This document shows positions 24,430-36,928 of a stretch of DNA of 64,000 nt, in pieces. The position numbers and the translations under genes are program-made. How positions within the stretch are numbered: position 1 is the stretch's first letter; each line of letters starts with the position of its first letter. Origin of the DNA: Megamerina dolium (Eukaryota > Arthropoda > Insecta > Diptera > Megamerinidae); contig OY978525.1 of NCBI GenBank assembly GCA_963854835.1, positions 96,639,388-96,703,387 on the forward strand, given 5' to 3'. The notes under the pieces were generated by a model. The model did no database searches and was not told where the DNA came from. It worked only from the letters and a program-made list of their open reading frames with translations.

Positions 24430-24614
24430 TTACCAAAGCTAACTTTCGTTCAATACTCAATAAAAGCCACTACCCACCTTTACTATACACAATAAAACAA
24501 TAGAAAACCACATAGATACCAAATTTCAATTAAAATTTATATTGTTTATTTCAACTGCGAATACAAATTAAGTATAGAACGTTTTTTTGTTTTTATTTTT
24601 ATTATAATGCTTAT

Positions 24615-27600
24615 TTATTGACGATCGGTGGCGCGCAGTTTTTCTTCAACAGCCTCTCGCGAAGCCTCAGAAAGATCGGTTGCTTGAATGTACTTCTGTA
24701 CACCAACTAATGACTTTTTCAATGCATCAAATGAGCTAGAGTACAACATCTTCTTCTTAACCTGTAAATTTAACAAAACAAAAATATATTACTATTTAGA
24801 AGTTTCAATTACGATTATTATCACTTTACCTTAGCAGTATCTGGACACCACGACATAAGGAAGAGTTTTTGCTTCTTGGAACTTTCAGATGTTCCTTGAC
24901 ACTGATGCATATATTCAAAATCAAACAGTCCATACCTGCAAACATTTCAAAATTAATTTAAGAAAATTACTTTTTGTTTTATTCGAATATATAGAAATTA
25001 ATGTATTAACAAACCGGCATTCTCCAGGACCACATTTTTGAATATCTTCAAGGAATTGGTCGTACTCGGCATTACGATCTCCGACTGTCTCTACATCAAT
25101 TTGTTTTTCATCTCTAATGTAAAATATTACATAACGATGCTTTTTGTCCTTCTTAATTTCTTCGTAAGTAGTCTTACACACATCTGATACAGTTACTCCA
25201 GAAGCCTGTAAATGTATACATAATAATGTCAATTATATGTACATATCGTATATTGAGATCGTTTGAAGTCGGATACTTATGGACTAAATTATGGAATGAG
25301 AACATATAATCTTTTATTCTTATGAAAAAGTTCTCATCTACAATTATTATAAGCCTTGCCTTATAGCCTAGACAGACGGCAGCCTAATTCCGGATCACCG
25401 AGTTAATTAAATTAACTCGGGCATTAACTGCAGCTAATCCGCATGAACTCTGAGTTAATTTTCAAAATAAAAGAGGATTAGGGCATTTTGCGATGGCAAC
25501 ACTGCTGAAAATTGTCTATTGTGAATTTTTCTCCATCCATTTTACAAAATATTTGGCGTGTTCGCTAACTAAAACCTTTCAACAATTGTTAACAGTTTTC
25601 AACATGAAAAGTGTTGGCGAACAAATAAATCCTGCTGTGAATTACGAACGGTGAATGTCAATTTACAAGTTTCTGATAGTTTTCAGTTCACGTACTTCTT
25701 GTAGATTTTCTCATATCGAGAGTGATAGATGACAGAAATTGATAGTGATAGTAATGTAAGTGGACAGACCTAATAAAACAGCAATTAGCCGTTTAGTTAA
25801 TCCGCAATACTGCCGTCGGTCAGGTTATTATTTTATTCGGATTAAGTGCGCCGGTAATCCGGAATTAGGCTGCCGTCTGTCTAGGCTATTATGGTGCGAT
25901 TAGTCAACACCCATGGGTATGTTATAGCCTAGACAGACGGCAGCCTAATTCCGGATTACCGGCGCACTTAATCCGAATAAAATAATAACCTGACAGACGG
26001 CAGACTAAACAGCTGATTGCTGTTTTATTAGGTCTGTCCACTTACATTACTATCACAATCAATTTCTGTCGTCTATCACTCTCGATATGAGAAAATCTAC
26101 AAGAAGTAAGTGAACTGAAAACTATCAGAAACTTGTAAATTGACTTTCACCGTTCGTAATTGACAGCTGGATTTATTTGTTCGCCAACACTTTTCATGTG
26201 GAAAACTGTTAATTGTTGAAAATTTTTTAATAGCGAACACACCTAATATTTTGTAAAATGGTTGGAGAAAAATTCACAATAGACAATTTTCAGCAGTGTT
26301 GCCATAGTAAATTGTCCTAATCCTCTTTTATTTTGAGAATTAACACAGAGTTTATGCGGATTAGCTGCAGTTAATGCCCGAGTTAATTCGAATTAACTCG
26401 GTAATCCGGAATTAGGCTGCCGTCTGTCTAGGCTATTACCTCAAATCCCATTCCCATTAAAGGCGTACCGTCTTTTGGATTGTAAACATTTTCTTTCAAT
26501 GAAAATTAATTTCTGGTAAAAATAGTAAAAAATCGCTTCGATAATTTCATTATATAACTATTTGCAACGTCTGAATAGGAAAAAAACATTTGCAGAAATG
26601 TATAATGTAAAAATTGATTACTTCGTACGATTTGACAGATTTATTTTCTCCTATTTTTGAATCACTTGAAAACATCACTTTATTAGCAGATGTTTATTTT
26701 GATTATATACGATATTTATTATAAAAATCATGCTGAGATTCGCTTTGTTTGGATAGAAGAGACATTGTGCCATAAACGTGACGTGAAATAATGTAAGAAA
26801 ATGATATGTTCGATCACAGTTGATTTCTTCCACAAAAAATATAAAAAACATTAATAACAGCATGTCACAAAGCAATACTAAAATGGAATATACTCTTCAT
26901 GTGATAGTGTAGGTTGCAAGTCTCGTTGATTACAACCCGAAACCGAATTTGAAATTTCCGAACTTAAAATTTTAGATTTAGCGTTATTGATTCATTTTTT
27001 TATGGGTTTGAGGTACAGCGAAAATTTGAGTTTTAGAATTCTTCTTAACCTGGTTCGTATTGTACTCGAAGAGACCTATAACCTCACTGTGAAGAGTACA
27101 TACTGTGTAATGTTAAGTCACCGAGTATAACATAACCTACAAGGTAATGCGTCCTTCCTACAAACAGATATGAGATACAATGATACCGAGCAACTTCAAG
27201 GCCACAATAATTCCATTCGATGTTAGTTCAGTACGAGTTAAAACAAGTCATCAATTCGAGAGTCAATTAGACCAGAAAAGTGACAATCAGTAATGCTTTT
27301 ATATTCCATAAATAAGATTCGAACATAATAATTTTCCTTTAGTTACTTAGCAAGGCTGGTGTCATATATGGTTGATTGTGAAATTTGTAAACGAAATAAA
27401 AACAAAAAAGAAGCAATTCTGCAGGATCTGTGGTAAAAATATTCGTTTATTTAAAATAACTTTTTATTTGTCCTTGCTTTATTTTGCTTAGTTTTGTTTA
27501 TATTTGTAATAATTTGACGTGTAGTTGAAAATTCACAAGCACATTGCAGCATTAATAATAGTGCTGTTTTTTTACTTTGCAACCCTATAACTCAAGTCGC

Positions 27601-30600
27601 TTAAAATATAAGCGAGTTCAATGGAACTCGCAAGCTCGCTTATTTTTGTTGTTGCTTTGCGTGCAATTCGATAATCTATGGATGTCTCGTTAATTTCATT
27701 GTGACAGTTTTTACTTCACACCTATTGTACAAGAGAATACACAATTTGAAACAATACTAATAGCCTAGACAGACGGCAGCCTAATTCCGGATTAACGAGT
27801 TAATTCGAATTAACTCGGGCATTAACTGCAGCTAATCCGCATTAACTCTATTAATTAATTCTCAAAATAAAAGAGGATTAGGGCAATTTGCAATGGCAAC
27901 ATTGCTGAAACTTTTATATTGTGAATTTTACTCGATCCATTTTACAAAATATTAGGTGTGTTCGCAAAAAACTTTCAATTGTTAATTAACAGTATTCAAC
28001 ATGAAAAGCGTTGGCGAACAAATAAATCCAGCTGTCAATTACGAACTGTGATTGTCAATTTACAAGTTTCTGATAGTTTCCAGTTCACGTACTTCTTGTA
28101 GATTTTCTCATATCGAGAGTGACAGATGACAGAAATTGATAGTGATAGTAATGTAAGTGAGCAGACCTAATAAAACAGCAATCAGCCGTTTAGTTAATCC
28201 GAAATACTGCCGTCTGTCAGGTTAATATTTTATTCGGATTAAGTGCGTCGGTAATCCGGATTAACGCTGCCGGTTGTCTAGGCTATAAGAGAATAATGTG
28301 ACTTGCCTATAAAGTTGATTGTTTAACTACTTGCGCACCAGTCTACTGTGTAAACATTCAAATAAAAACGAAATTGATCTAGTGCAACCTCCTTATTGGT
28401 ACACCTAGGTTTTAAGATTCAACAATGCTTAAAAATAATTGGGGGACATTTGATTTTATTTAACAACTGTTTTTACATAGCATAGCGTAGTAGTAAACGT
28501 TTTTAATCTTCCGTTTTTGCAGAGATATTATTAACGCTATCCAATTGGGTTTCTGAGACACTGATGTTGAATCGATTGTTGACCGACGACCACATATATT
28601 TGGGCATTTAAAAGAGAATTGATATAGTTTCATACATCATATGTGTAGCATTCTCTAGAGGCGGCACTTACTGAGCGTAGGGTACCAAACAGACACAAGC
28701 AACAGTGTGGGTAGAGAAATATGAAATTATAAATAGAAATTATATGCTATACATACACATTCTACATAAAGAAACATAAAGCGAAAAAACCATAATTACG
28801 AATATAACTGCTTCTGATGCCTATTTCTAATATTTTCATACATATAAAAAATATAATTTTAATTTTGGTAACCTACGGGGGGGAAAAATCGTGGCTATAG
28901 TCCGATTTTCTCATTTTGACATTGACATTGTTCTCCATTACTTCAAATTACTTTTTCATTGGTATGAAAAGGTCAGCAGAACGTATGTAAAAAAAATAAA
29001 AAAATAAATATGTGGCACTTAAAGCCCCAAAGGACTCATTGGCCGAGCTTCTCTTCCATTACTGTTGTGCGTCTTAAATTTGGACAGTATTAGAAGGGAC
29101 CTACTTATTTTAGCCGGTTCCGAACGGCAGAACACTTGTGACATCACTTTTTCTGAGCTTTGTCACAGAGTTCTTTAAGAAGCTTTTTCATGGCAAGTTG
29201 TTACTGTCGGAAGAATTGCCAATTGCTTGCCGACAGGTGGGTACCATTCGAAAGAAAAATCTATTCGATATTAAATTTGTTATGCATCAGCCGGGGATTG
29301 AACCCACGACCTACAGATCAGAAGGCGAACACACTAACCACTGAGCTACGGCACTACGGTAGAACGTATGTATGTTAATTAAAACTAAACCTCCGTAGTT
29401 GATAGTGCAAACAAAAAAAGTTCATTGACTTTTAATATGACTATGACATTGTCACAAATACGGCACACAAATTTATAGGTTAAATATGAAGATTTTTAAC
29501 GTAAAATTGCAAAAATCAGATTAAGACACGACTTGCAGGGCAATCTAAGCGTACAAACAATTAATTGCATATAAAATACAAATGGCGTCAATGAAATAAT
29601 TTATAACTATATAAATATATGAGTAATTTACGATTGACCATATATGTCCATACGTATGAATATGAATAGTAAATAAGGCGCTTTATTTACTTACACAATC
29701 ATACAAATATACAAACTACATATGAAAGTGATGCCACGTTTTCGTTAACGTTAAACGAAATAGTCATTACACATTGAAAATATATGCATGTAGTGAAACA
29801 CTCATGTAGAGCGTACGTATTTCACTTTCAACTAGTCCATGATGTTACTCATTGTCACAAAAAGCCACAGCCGCATGCTATAAATTAATATGTTTTCTTT
29901 TATCCAACTGCCTCTTGCGGAAAATCAGCATTTTAGTGGCTTTAAAATAGCCCACACTAACATCTATCCATACAAGACGACAATATGTGTGGCAAGCAAA
30001 CAAGCAGTGAGTCACGAAAATAAAATAAAAATCATGTAGATTTCATTAAAAGCGACAGCAGCAGCAGCCCCCATAGATGCTTCATATATAGATATGTTTT
30101 TCATCTACACAATGACTTTTTCTCATTTTTTACATGCCTCCTCCTTCCAATGGTAAAAGCATATCACTTGCATATAAACGGCTTTTATATATTACATTGT
30201 ATTTAAACTTCAAAATTAAATAAAGCAGTTTATCTATCTAATAATTTTTCTGTATTGTAGATAGTTAATGAACATACTAGATCCAGCAGTAAGGTCGATG
30301 AATCACACACTTTATGTTACTAACGCCGTGATTGTCATTATAAGCAGGTATAAATGTTTTTTTTTTGCACAAGCACGTAGACACAGCATAATTTAATGGA
30401 AAAAAGAAAATAATTTCCAATTGCACAAGTTCCCTCTGCGCACATCGGCTTTTATCCGCTTCTCATATGTATGCACATAGGAGAGTGTAACTCGTCACAA
30501 CGATATAGTCGCAATGCCGGTTGAAAATCTGCATATTAGAATTGAATGCGAATTCAAAATAATTGCTTTTTATAGAAACAATATGAAATTAACAACTTTT

Positions 30601-30979
30601 AAAAACATTCGCCATATTCTGTAATTGACACTTCAGGCTGAAGAAAATTACATATTGCAAAAATGCAATTGAAGGTAGACATCTTATCCGTAAAACAAAA
30701 AAAAGAATCACCAGACGCATGTGTTAGCAGTGTACGGTAAAATATTAATATACACAATCTGAATTTGTCTGCAATGTTTCTCCAAATGAAATAGATGGCA
30801 CTATAATTTCTTTTTTCTCCATATATCTCAAAAATATGTAATATCAAATTTCATTCAAGCACAACCAAATCATTAAATCGCCATAAAATAAAAAAATATT
30901 TCTTACGAATTATAAATAAATTCATCACTATTGTACTTAAATTAAGAAAAATGTTTAAAAGTAATTATTAACATACCAT
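24615..30979 (-). CDS. tsr: Twinstar / ADF-cofilin, actin-depolymerising factor
   Basis: Coding exons on the minus strand: 25205-25015, 24935-24830 and 24761-24615, all with GT/AG borders and consistent phase. They encode ASGVTVSDVCKTTYEEIKKD to the end EEKLRATDRQ. Adding one initiator Met gives 148 residues, exactly the length of fly Twinstar. The family intron lies directly after the Met codon. I place that exon at 30979-30977, where ATG is followed by the donor GTATGT, making a 5.8-kb first intron; this placement is a prediction. Cofilin severs and depolymerises F-actin in the cytoplasm; the conserved SGV amino terminus carries the regulatory Ser3 (LIM-kinase target), and the long actin-binding helix KVKKKMLYSSSFDALKK is present. 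The intron is packed with transposons. Confidence 0.93.
25364..25888. mobile_element. TWA-target MITE (family 1), copy C, in tsr intron 1
   Basis: 525-bp copy with matching terminal inverted repeats and a TTA duplication on both sides (25361-25363 and 25889-25891). It is separated by only 36 bp from the oppositely oriented copy D. Confidence 0.88.
25925..26435. mobile_element. TWA-target MITE (family 1), copy D, inverted relative to C
   Basis: 511-bp copy with terminal inverted repeats and a TTA duplication (25922-25924 and 26436-26438). Its orientation is opposite to copy C, so the two form an inverted pair about 1.07 kb long overall. Confidence 0.88.
26436..27332. other. tsr intron 1, nothing recognised
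   Basis: AT-rich intron sequence. The 66-codon minus-strand frame at 26675-26875 has no domain I recognise. Confidence 0.35.
27333..27690 (-). repeat. MITE family 2, truncated copy
   Basis: The body motifs TTAGTTACTTAGCAAGGCTG, ATTCTGCAGGATCTGTGG, AATAATTTGACGTGTAGTTG and TTATTTTTGTTGTTGCTTTG occur in the same order as in the copy interrupted at 37160-43556. Both terminal inverted repeats are missing. Confidence 0.75.
27761..28285. mobile_element. TWA-target MITE (family 1), copy E, in tsr intron 1
   Basis: 525-bp copy in the same orientation as A, C and F, flanked by TAA on both sides (27758-27760 and 28286-28288). The TAA duplication, against TTA elsewhere, shows the target rule is TWA. 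Confidence 0.88.
28990..29360 (-). mobile_element. tRNA-derived SINE, full-length copy with 12-bp target-site duplication
   Basis: On the minus strand the element starts with a tRNA-like head: A-box-like TAGCTCAGTGGTTAGTG (within about 29351-29327) and B-box-like GGTCGTGGGTTCAATCC. A unique body follows, then an AT-rich tail reading TATTTATTTTTTTATTTTTT. The copy is bracketed by a perfect 12-bp direct repeat, AGAACGTATGTA (28978-28989 and 29361-29372), proving a retroposed insertion. Length is 371 bp. It lies in tsr intron 1 in the same orientation as the gene. The parental tRNA is not assigned. Confidence 0.9.
29373..30976. other. distal part of tsr intron 1
   Basis: AT-rich; no repeat end or coding frame could be supported. 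The frame at 30599-30847 (minus) lacks recognisable features. Confidence 0.4.
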
Positions 30980-32290
30980 ATCGTCTTAATTCGATGAATA
31001 ATAAAATAAAAAATCTTGAAAGCACACAACAGCTCTATTAATCAGACAGCGGAACACGTACAATGTACATACAAAAACCTAATGGCATATATGGACGAAA
31101 TCTCCATATCTATCAGTTACCATTTTCTTCTTTGCGAAAGGGTGTATCCATTTCATTCTCTCCCGTTTCTTGTATGATGAACAGTGTTGCCAGAAGCATT
31201 TGAAAACGTTTCGCAAAATTCGTACTTTTCATTCATTTCACTTTCCATATATTTACTACTAACGTAATTTAATATCCTATGTAATGTAAAATCCCTGGCC
31301 GAGGAGGCATTGTCAAACTAAAGTTAACTTCAAAACTTTCATATTTATATTAGAAATGAGTCAAAAACAAAGCAGCACCTTCTTATTCGTCGGTTAAAGA
31401 CATATAAAATAATGGTGTAGTGTAATATTAAATAAAAAATTCTTTATTCGAAAAAATATCTTATTTCAATTAACAGTAAACATAAGCACAAGCTGTATAT
31501 CTGTCGCTATACGCGTCACGTACTACAAGCTTCTATATGTTCTCTTAATTATTTCGATGAATACACTTCCAAAACGATTTAGTATTGTATATTAAATGAA
31601 ATTTATTTTAAATATTAACACATTTTATTAATTTTTTCTTTTTGAAATATTTTTGTTTAATAGTCCTTTAAATATAAACCTTCTGATAAGTTTTACGAAA
31701 ATTTGTTTTTGATGTTTTCGAGAAAGTATAAATTTAGGCAAAATGTAAACAAATCCTTAAAAACAGATATTAAGACTGGGTACATTGTGTTTGAATGAGT
31801 TTTCAGTAAACTTTAGCTATCCTATTTTACTCGAAATGTGGCATACGAACTAAAAAATATAATTCGAAGACGTGATCTTTTTGTAAACCCTATTAAATAC
31901 CAAATGCGCAAATATACGATTTTACTGTCACCTGGTAACGCTATGAAAGTACAAATATATTCTTATCGATAAATTACGAACAATATTTTTATAAATCGAA
32001 TCAGGGCTGCAATATTTATTGTAATATTAATATCTTATTAGTGATGTCTGTTGTCATTAATAGTATGTTTACACATACGAGATTATCACTCAAATCAAGT
32101 TTCAAAATATTTCCTATATGAAATTTCTACCACCATCATTTAGGAATTTATGCAAATCCTGATAACCTTTTTAGATTTTCCTCTATACAACTCGGTTTTT
32201 TATCGATTATTTCGTGAAGTAGGGAGTAAAATCAAAGCTTGCGTTGATTTGACGTTTAGTTTTGACATCCATCAATCCCTTATGTCGTGG
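30980..32290. other. probable tsr 5' UTR/promoter region and intergenic DNA
   Basis: DNA directly upstream of the proposed tsr start exon. No clear TATA box or initiator was identified. The rest, to 32290, shows nothing I recognise. Confidence 0.35.
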
Positions 32291-32294
32291 ATAT

Positions 32295-32727
32295 TGTAAC
32301 GAGTATCGATAGTTGATTACTCATCACTATTGTGACTGACACTATTGGCAGCATCGAAACGAATGTCAACAAAAAGAAATAAGCGATAACCAGAACAAGC
32401 CAACGAGAAAGGAAGAGAAGAACGAGAAGGAAGATTCTGGGGTGTTGCCAACAGAGTATAAATAGAGCCAGTGTTAAGAAGGAAAATCAATCTAATTCCG
32501 AATGTGATTGCGAAAACATTGATATAGAGGCAAAAGTTGCAAGTACATTTAAGTGTTATAGTAAATAGCTGATTGTAAACAGTGTTGATTGTAAATAGAG
32601 ATTATTAAATAAATTGTTGCTGTATATAGTTGTATAAAATAAGTGTTGCAGTGATTATTAACAGAATCCAGTGATCGAACTAGGTAATTCAAATAGAATT
32701 AAACGTTCACAGAATAAAAACGTAACA
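32295..32727 (+). mobile_element. solo LTR of the same Ty3/gypsy family
   Basis: The sequence begins TGTAACGAGTATCGATAG and ends CGTTCACAGAATAAAAACGTAACA, matching the inverse of the 437-bp LTRs at 37404 and 42884 along its whole length with moderate divergence. It includes the TATA box (GAGTATAAATAGAGCCAG). It is flanked by ATAT on both sides (32291-32294 and 32728-32731). No internal region is attached, so it arose by LTR-LTR recombination. Confidence 0.92.
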
Positions 32728-32731
32728 ATAT

Positions 32732-34545
32732 ATTACGATTCAATTGAACTCCAATCATGGCGTTCATTTTGTGTTTCAGCAATTTAGAATGTTGGGTGGT
32801 TACACATGATTGCTGAGACAGAGGTGTAATATTTTATCAAATTAATTGTGCCGCATTAAATTTAAATTAATTTCATAATGGATACCGCGCTGAATGATTT
32901 GATAGAAACAGCAACCATATATGCTGAGAATGTGTATTTTTGGAACTATAATCATAGAAGTGTACTGGGAAAAATAATTGAGTTAATCGAAAAAACGGCA
33001 AAAAAGAAAGTGAGATAAAAAATGGCAAAAAAGATGTACAACGACAACATAACGACATCCGAGCCTTCAAAAATACATAAGGATGACCGATGCGAAATTA
33101 CAGATCACCCTGTGTCTCATTGAAAAGGATATAAAAAAAAAGTGAAACGCCAGTTGGAAATGCAATACCGCCAGATCAACATCTGGCAGTGCTGGTGTCA
33201 ATAGTTGTCAACTCTTTCCTATATTGGCTTCAAAGGGCTGAAATTTTGCGAGGATATCATGTTTTCCTATATCGCCAGCAATTTTAGACAATTGCTGTTG
33301 CATTGCATGTAGGACCTGTTTTCATTTTTCCCGATTAGAATAACTTGGATTTCCCACAAGCGTTCTTTAATTTTTAGCAGAGTAATAAGTTCTTCAGTGA
33401 GAGGTCTGCTCCACGAAAACACCATTTCTAAATAAAATAATAATTTTAAAGCTATACAATTTCTTTGCTTAACGAGAAAATTCTCTCAATCAGTACATAC
33501 TCAGAATATAAAACAAACGCGAATACCTTTTTTAAAGGGAATTTATATAATTATTTTTTAAAATTTAATAAACCTTCGTAGTTGTCAACATAATAAACAT
33601 ATCTGTAGGCAATTCCCGTAAAGCAGTGTTGCATTATTTATAATTTTTTTTCTTACATTTTCTTTTTCTCTATATAAATTGTATATGGCAATACTGATCA
33701 AATTGGTCTGATTGGTGTCGAGAACAGCAATCAGAACTGATTGACATGCATATGATCATTTTTAGAGTTCATTTTTCATTTTGTATTGAAACCAACAACA
33801 AAAATTTTTTTAATTAGCGTTCAATTGATTGGTAATACAACCACGGCATTAAGAATTAAATCTTACTGTGTAAACGGGTGGATTCGTAAATTTCCGTAAT
33901 ATAGTTGTGGTAATCTCTATGTGTAAACGTACTATTAGATTATCTTAGAATTAAAATTGGGCTTTTGGTGATCATATTTTGCGTTCGAAACACGCTGTAT
34001 TCACGTTTTTATAAAAATATACGTAAATGGTTCACTTATTGGGCTCTTTGCTTATACTTATTACATAGAGTTAAAGTATTTAAAATCTCCTTAACCTAAT
34101 TTTAAAATTAATATGTGTATGAGTGTGGCACACTGACCTAAAATTAGTATGCAATTTGAAACTGAAATTCCTCTGATGTCGATTATATCGGCTTTATGTT
34201 ATCAAAATTGGAATGAATTCTAAAACGCTAAAATTTCGTTTTACTTTCGCTATACGTACCCAAAAATTTTTTTATTTTTTATAATCAATATAATGTTAAA
34301 ATAATTAACTATTATAATTATTAGAATTATTAAAAATTTTTATTGTGATCAATAAATGTAATCATCATAAAACTACTCTTTTGGATTGCCTCACCTTTAC
34401 AATAGATGCAAAACGTAACTCTATAGGTATATTATGCTTCGTTTACAATAGGGCGAGCTGCAGGGCGATGTTCGACATTAAGAATGCGGCTGCTGTTAAA
34501 AAGATTTCTCTGCCATGTGTTGGAACTCTGTTTAGAATGACAATA
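32732..34545. other. intergenic, nothing recognised
   Basis: AT-rich DNA without a supported gene or repeat. Short open frames show no domain. Confidence 0.35.
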
Positions 34546-34925
34546 GCTGCGTTCTTTTGCACGCGAGTTGCAAAAGAACACTTGCTTATTTATCGAATTG
34601 CATGCAAAGCAACAACAAAAATAAGCGACGTCGCCTATTTTAAGCGAGTTCAATTGAACTTATATTTTAAGTGACCTAAGTTATAGGGTTGCAAAGTAAA
34701 AAAACAGCACTATTGTGAATTGGCTACTGGAATGTGCTTGGAAAATTTCAACCACATGTCAAATTATTGTAAATATAGCAAAATAATAAGCAAAATAAAG
34801 CAAGTGCAAATAAAAATTTACTTTAAATAAACGTATATATTTACCACAGATTCCGCAGAATTGCTTCTTTTTTGTTTTTATTTCATTTACAGATTTCACG
34901 AACAACCATATATGCCACACATGTA
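34546..34925 (+). repeat. MITE family 2, right-truncated copy
   Basis: The left terminal repeat GCTGCGTTCTTTTGCACGCG is followed by AGTTGCAAAAGAACAC and a body including AAGCAACAACAAAAATAAGC and CACAGATTCCGCAGAATTGC. The copy stops within CGAACAACCATATATG and lacks the right terminal repeat. Confidence 0.78.
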
Positions 34926-34949
34926 TTTTCGACAACAACAATTGGCATG

Positions 34950-35370
34950 CATTGCCATTCCTTTGTGTAGCGGCAGAGCAATAGCAGAGAAAGGAATGAA
35001 ATTACTACTAGGGGGTTTGCATTCTACTTTTCTTTTTACATTGAATTTCAATAAGTAATATTATATTGTTGATATTTCTGATTGTCTGATATAAGACATC
35101 GGGTGGTTCGATAAAACCTATCACACAAAAGAATAGACAGCACACGCATGTCAATTGTTATTGTCGAAAACACATACTTACGTACATTTTTCCGCATATA
35201 TGTCAACCACGTGACTCTATTCTTTTTTGTGACGACAGAGCAAAAGCAGAGAAAACAACAAAGGAATGAAATTACTATAAGGAGCAACAACAACGTATTT
35301 GCATTCTACTTTTCTATTCCTTTACATTGAATTTCAACAAGTGATAGTACTTGCTGATATTTCTAATTGC
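34950..35370 (+). repeat. diverged direct duplication
   Basis: A block starting AGAGCAATAGCAGAGAAA (about 34975) and running through GCATTCTACTTTTCTTTTTA and ATTGAATTTCAATAAGTAAT is repeated from about 35237 (AGAGCAAAAGCAGAGAAA) to 35367 with small indels. The spacing is about 260 bp. No coding function is visible. Confidence 0.6.
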
Positions 35371-35483
35371 TGCTTCAATCAAACGATGCTTTATGCCTTG
35401 CTTTTTTATCAAAATTACTGAAAATTTATAAAATTTATTATTATGATAATGATCATATTTGATAAACACTTTATATATAAAAA

Positions 35484-35840
35484 TAAAAATAAATATGTGG
35501 CACTTAAAACCCCAAAGGGCTCATTGGCCGACCTTCTCTTCCATTACTGTTGTGCGTCTTAAATTTGGACAGTATTAGAAGGGACCTACTTATTTTAGCC
35601 GGTTCCGAACGGCAGAACACTTGTGACATCACTTTTTCTGAGCTTTGTCACAGAGTTCTTTAAGAAACTTTTACATGGCAAGTTGTTACTGTCGGAAGAA
35701 TTGGCAATTGCTTGCCGACAGGTGGGTACCATTCGAAAGAAAAATCTTATCGATATTAAATTTGTTATGCATCAGCCTGGGATCGAACCACGACCTACAG
35801 ATCAGAAGGCGAACACACTAACCACTGAGCTACGGCACTA
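35484..35840 (-). mobile_element. tRNA-derived SINE, near-full-length copy
   Basis: Almost identical to the SINE at 28990-29360: the same tRNA-like head on the minus strand (from GTAGCTCAGTGGTTAGTG), the same body, and an AT-rich tail of TTTTTATTTTTA type at the low-coordinate end. I could not find a convincing target duplication. Confidence 0.87.
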
Positions 35841-36172
35841 TGCTATGTTAACTTGCAGCATTTTAACTTACAGCATTGCTCTCTTCAAAATCTCTGTATA
35901 CTACAACCCTGTAAAGTGACCCTGGTATTGTAATCAGTGAAAAACTCAAAAGCCGTAGTATTACTCCTTTACGATTAAAAGTGCTCTGGTTAATATTCGT
36001 GTACAACATCAGCTTCTTTTTGTTTTTTTGTTGTCTTGTGAAGTTGTATTTTCCAAATCCAAGAAACAAGAACAAAAAACTAAGATGACGGCAAATATCA
36101 TCACTTGTAAGATTATTTTAACTGTAGCAATTTTGTTAACATGCTTCTGAGTCTTTTAAATTTCTATTGTAG

Positions 36173-36645
36173 CCGCATTCTTTTGCACGCTAGTTGCAAA
36201 AGAACACTGACTTATTTGCCGAACTGCATGCAAAGCAACAACAAAAATAAGCGACATCGTCTATTTTAACCGAGTTGAATTGAACTGGCTTATACTTTAA
36301 TCGACCTGAGTTATAGTGTTGGAAAGTAAAAAAACAGCACTATTGTGAATAGACTATTGGAATATGCTTGGAAATTTCAACAACACGTCAAATTATTGTA
36401 AATATAAACAAAAATAAGAAAAATAAAGCAAGTGCAAATCAAAATTTATTTTAAATAAACGAATATATTTACCACAGATTCCGCAGAATTGTTTCTTTTT
36501 TGTTTTTATTTCATTTATAAATTTCACGAACAACCATATATATCACCAGCGTTGCTAAGTAATTAAAGGGAAAATATATTCAAGTAAAAGGGAAATTAAA
36601 TGCGAGTTGGTGTTCTTTTGCAACTCGGTTACAAAAGAATGCAGC
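36173..36645 (+). mobile_element. MITE family 2, full-length copy
   Basis: The left end GCCGCATTCTTTTGCACGC and the right end, inverted (GCTGCATTCTTTTGTAACC), are terminal inverted repeats that extend through AGTTGCAAAAGAACAC. TTGTA precedes the left end and follows the right end, a possible 5-bp target duplication. The interior is non-coding. Confidence 0.82.
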
Positions 36646-36744
36646 TTGTATGTAAGCTTACTCCAAGCATTATTGTGGGATGCTTAGTCAATTGTTTATG
36701 GATGGTTGGTTATTCATCTCTAATTGTAAATGGTACAAATAATG

Positions 36745-36928
36745 GTAGCATCGAAACGAATGTCAACAAAAAGAAATAGGCGATAACGAGAAGAAGCCAA
36801 CAAGAAGGAAAGAGAAGAAATTCGACTACGATAAAGGAAGATTCTAGACTGCTGCCACAGTGTATAAATAGGGCTAGTTGTTATATAATAGAATAGAATT
36901 AAACGTTCACAAAATAAAAGCGTAAGAA
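36745..36928 (+). repeat. deleted LTR fragment of the gypsy family
   Basis: GCATCGAAACGAATGTCAAC, GAAGCCAACAAGAAGGAAAG, GTATAAATAGGGC and AGAATTAAACGTTCACAAAA match the solo LTR at 32295 in order, but the first 80 bases and most of the R/U5 part are missing. It is an older, degraded relative. Confidence 0.75.

Noticed and set aside
29138..29344. Plus-strand open frames at 29138-29378 and 35623-35919
   Set aside because: They lie opposite the SINE copies and owe their similarity to the repeat, not to protein conservation.
29290..29356. Genuine tRNA genes at 29290-29356 and 35775-35840 (minus strand)
   Set aside because: The tRNA-like sequence continues into a conserved body and tail repeated elsewhere and is flanked by a target duplication, so it is a SINE head.
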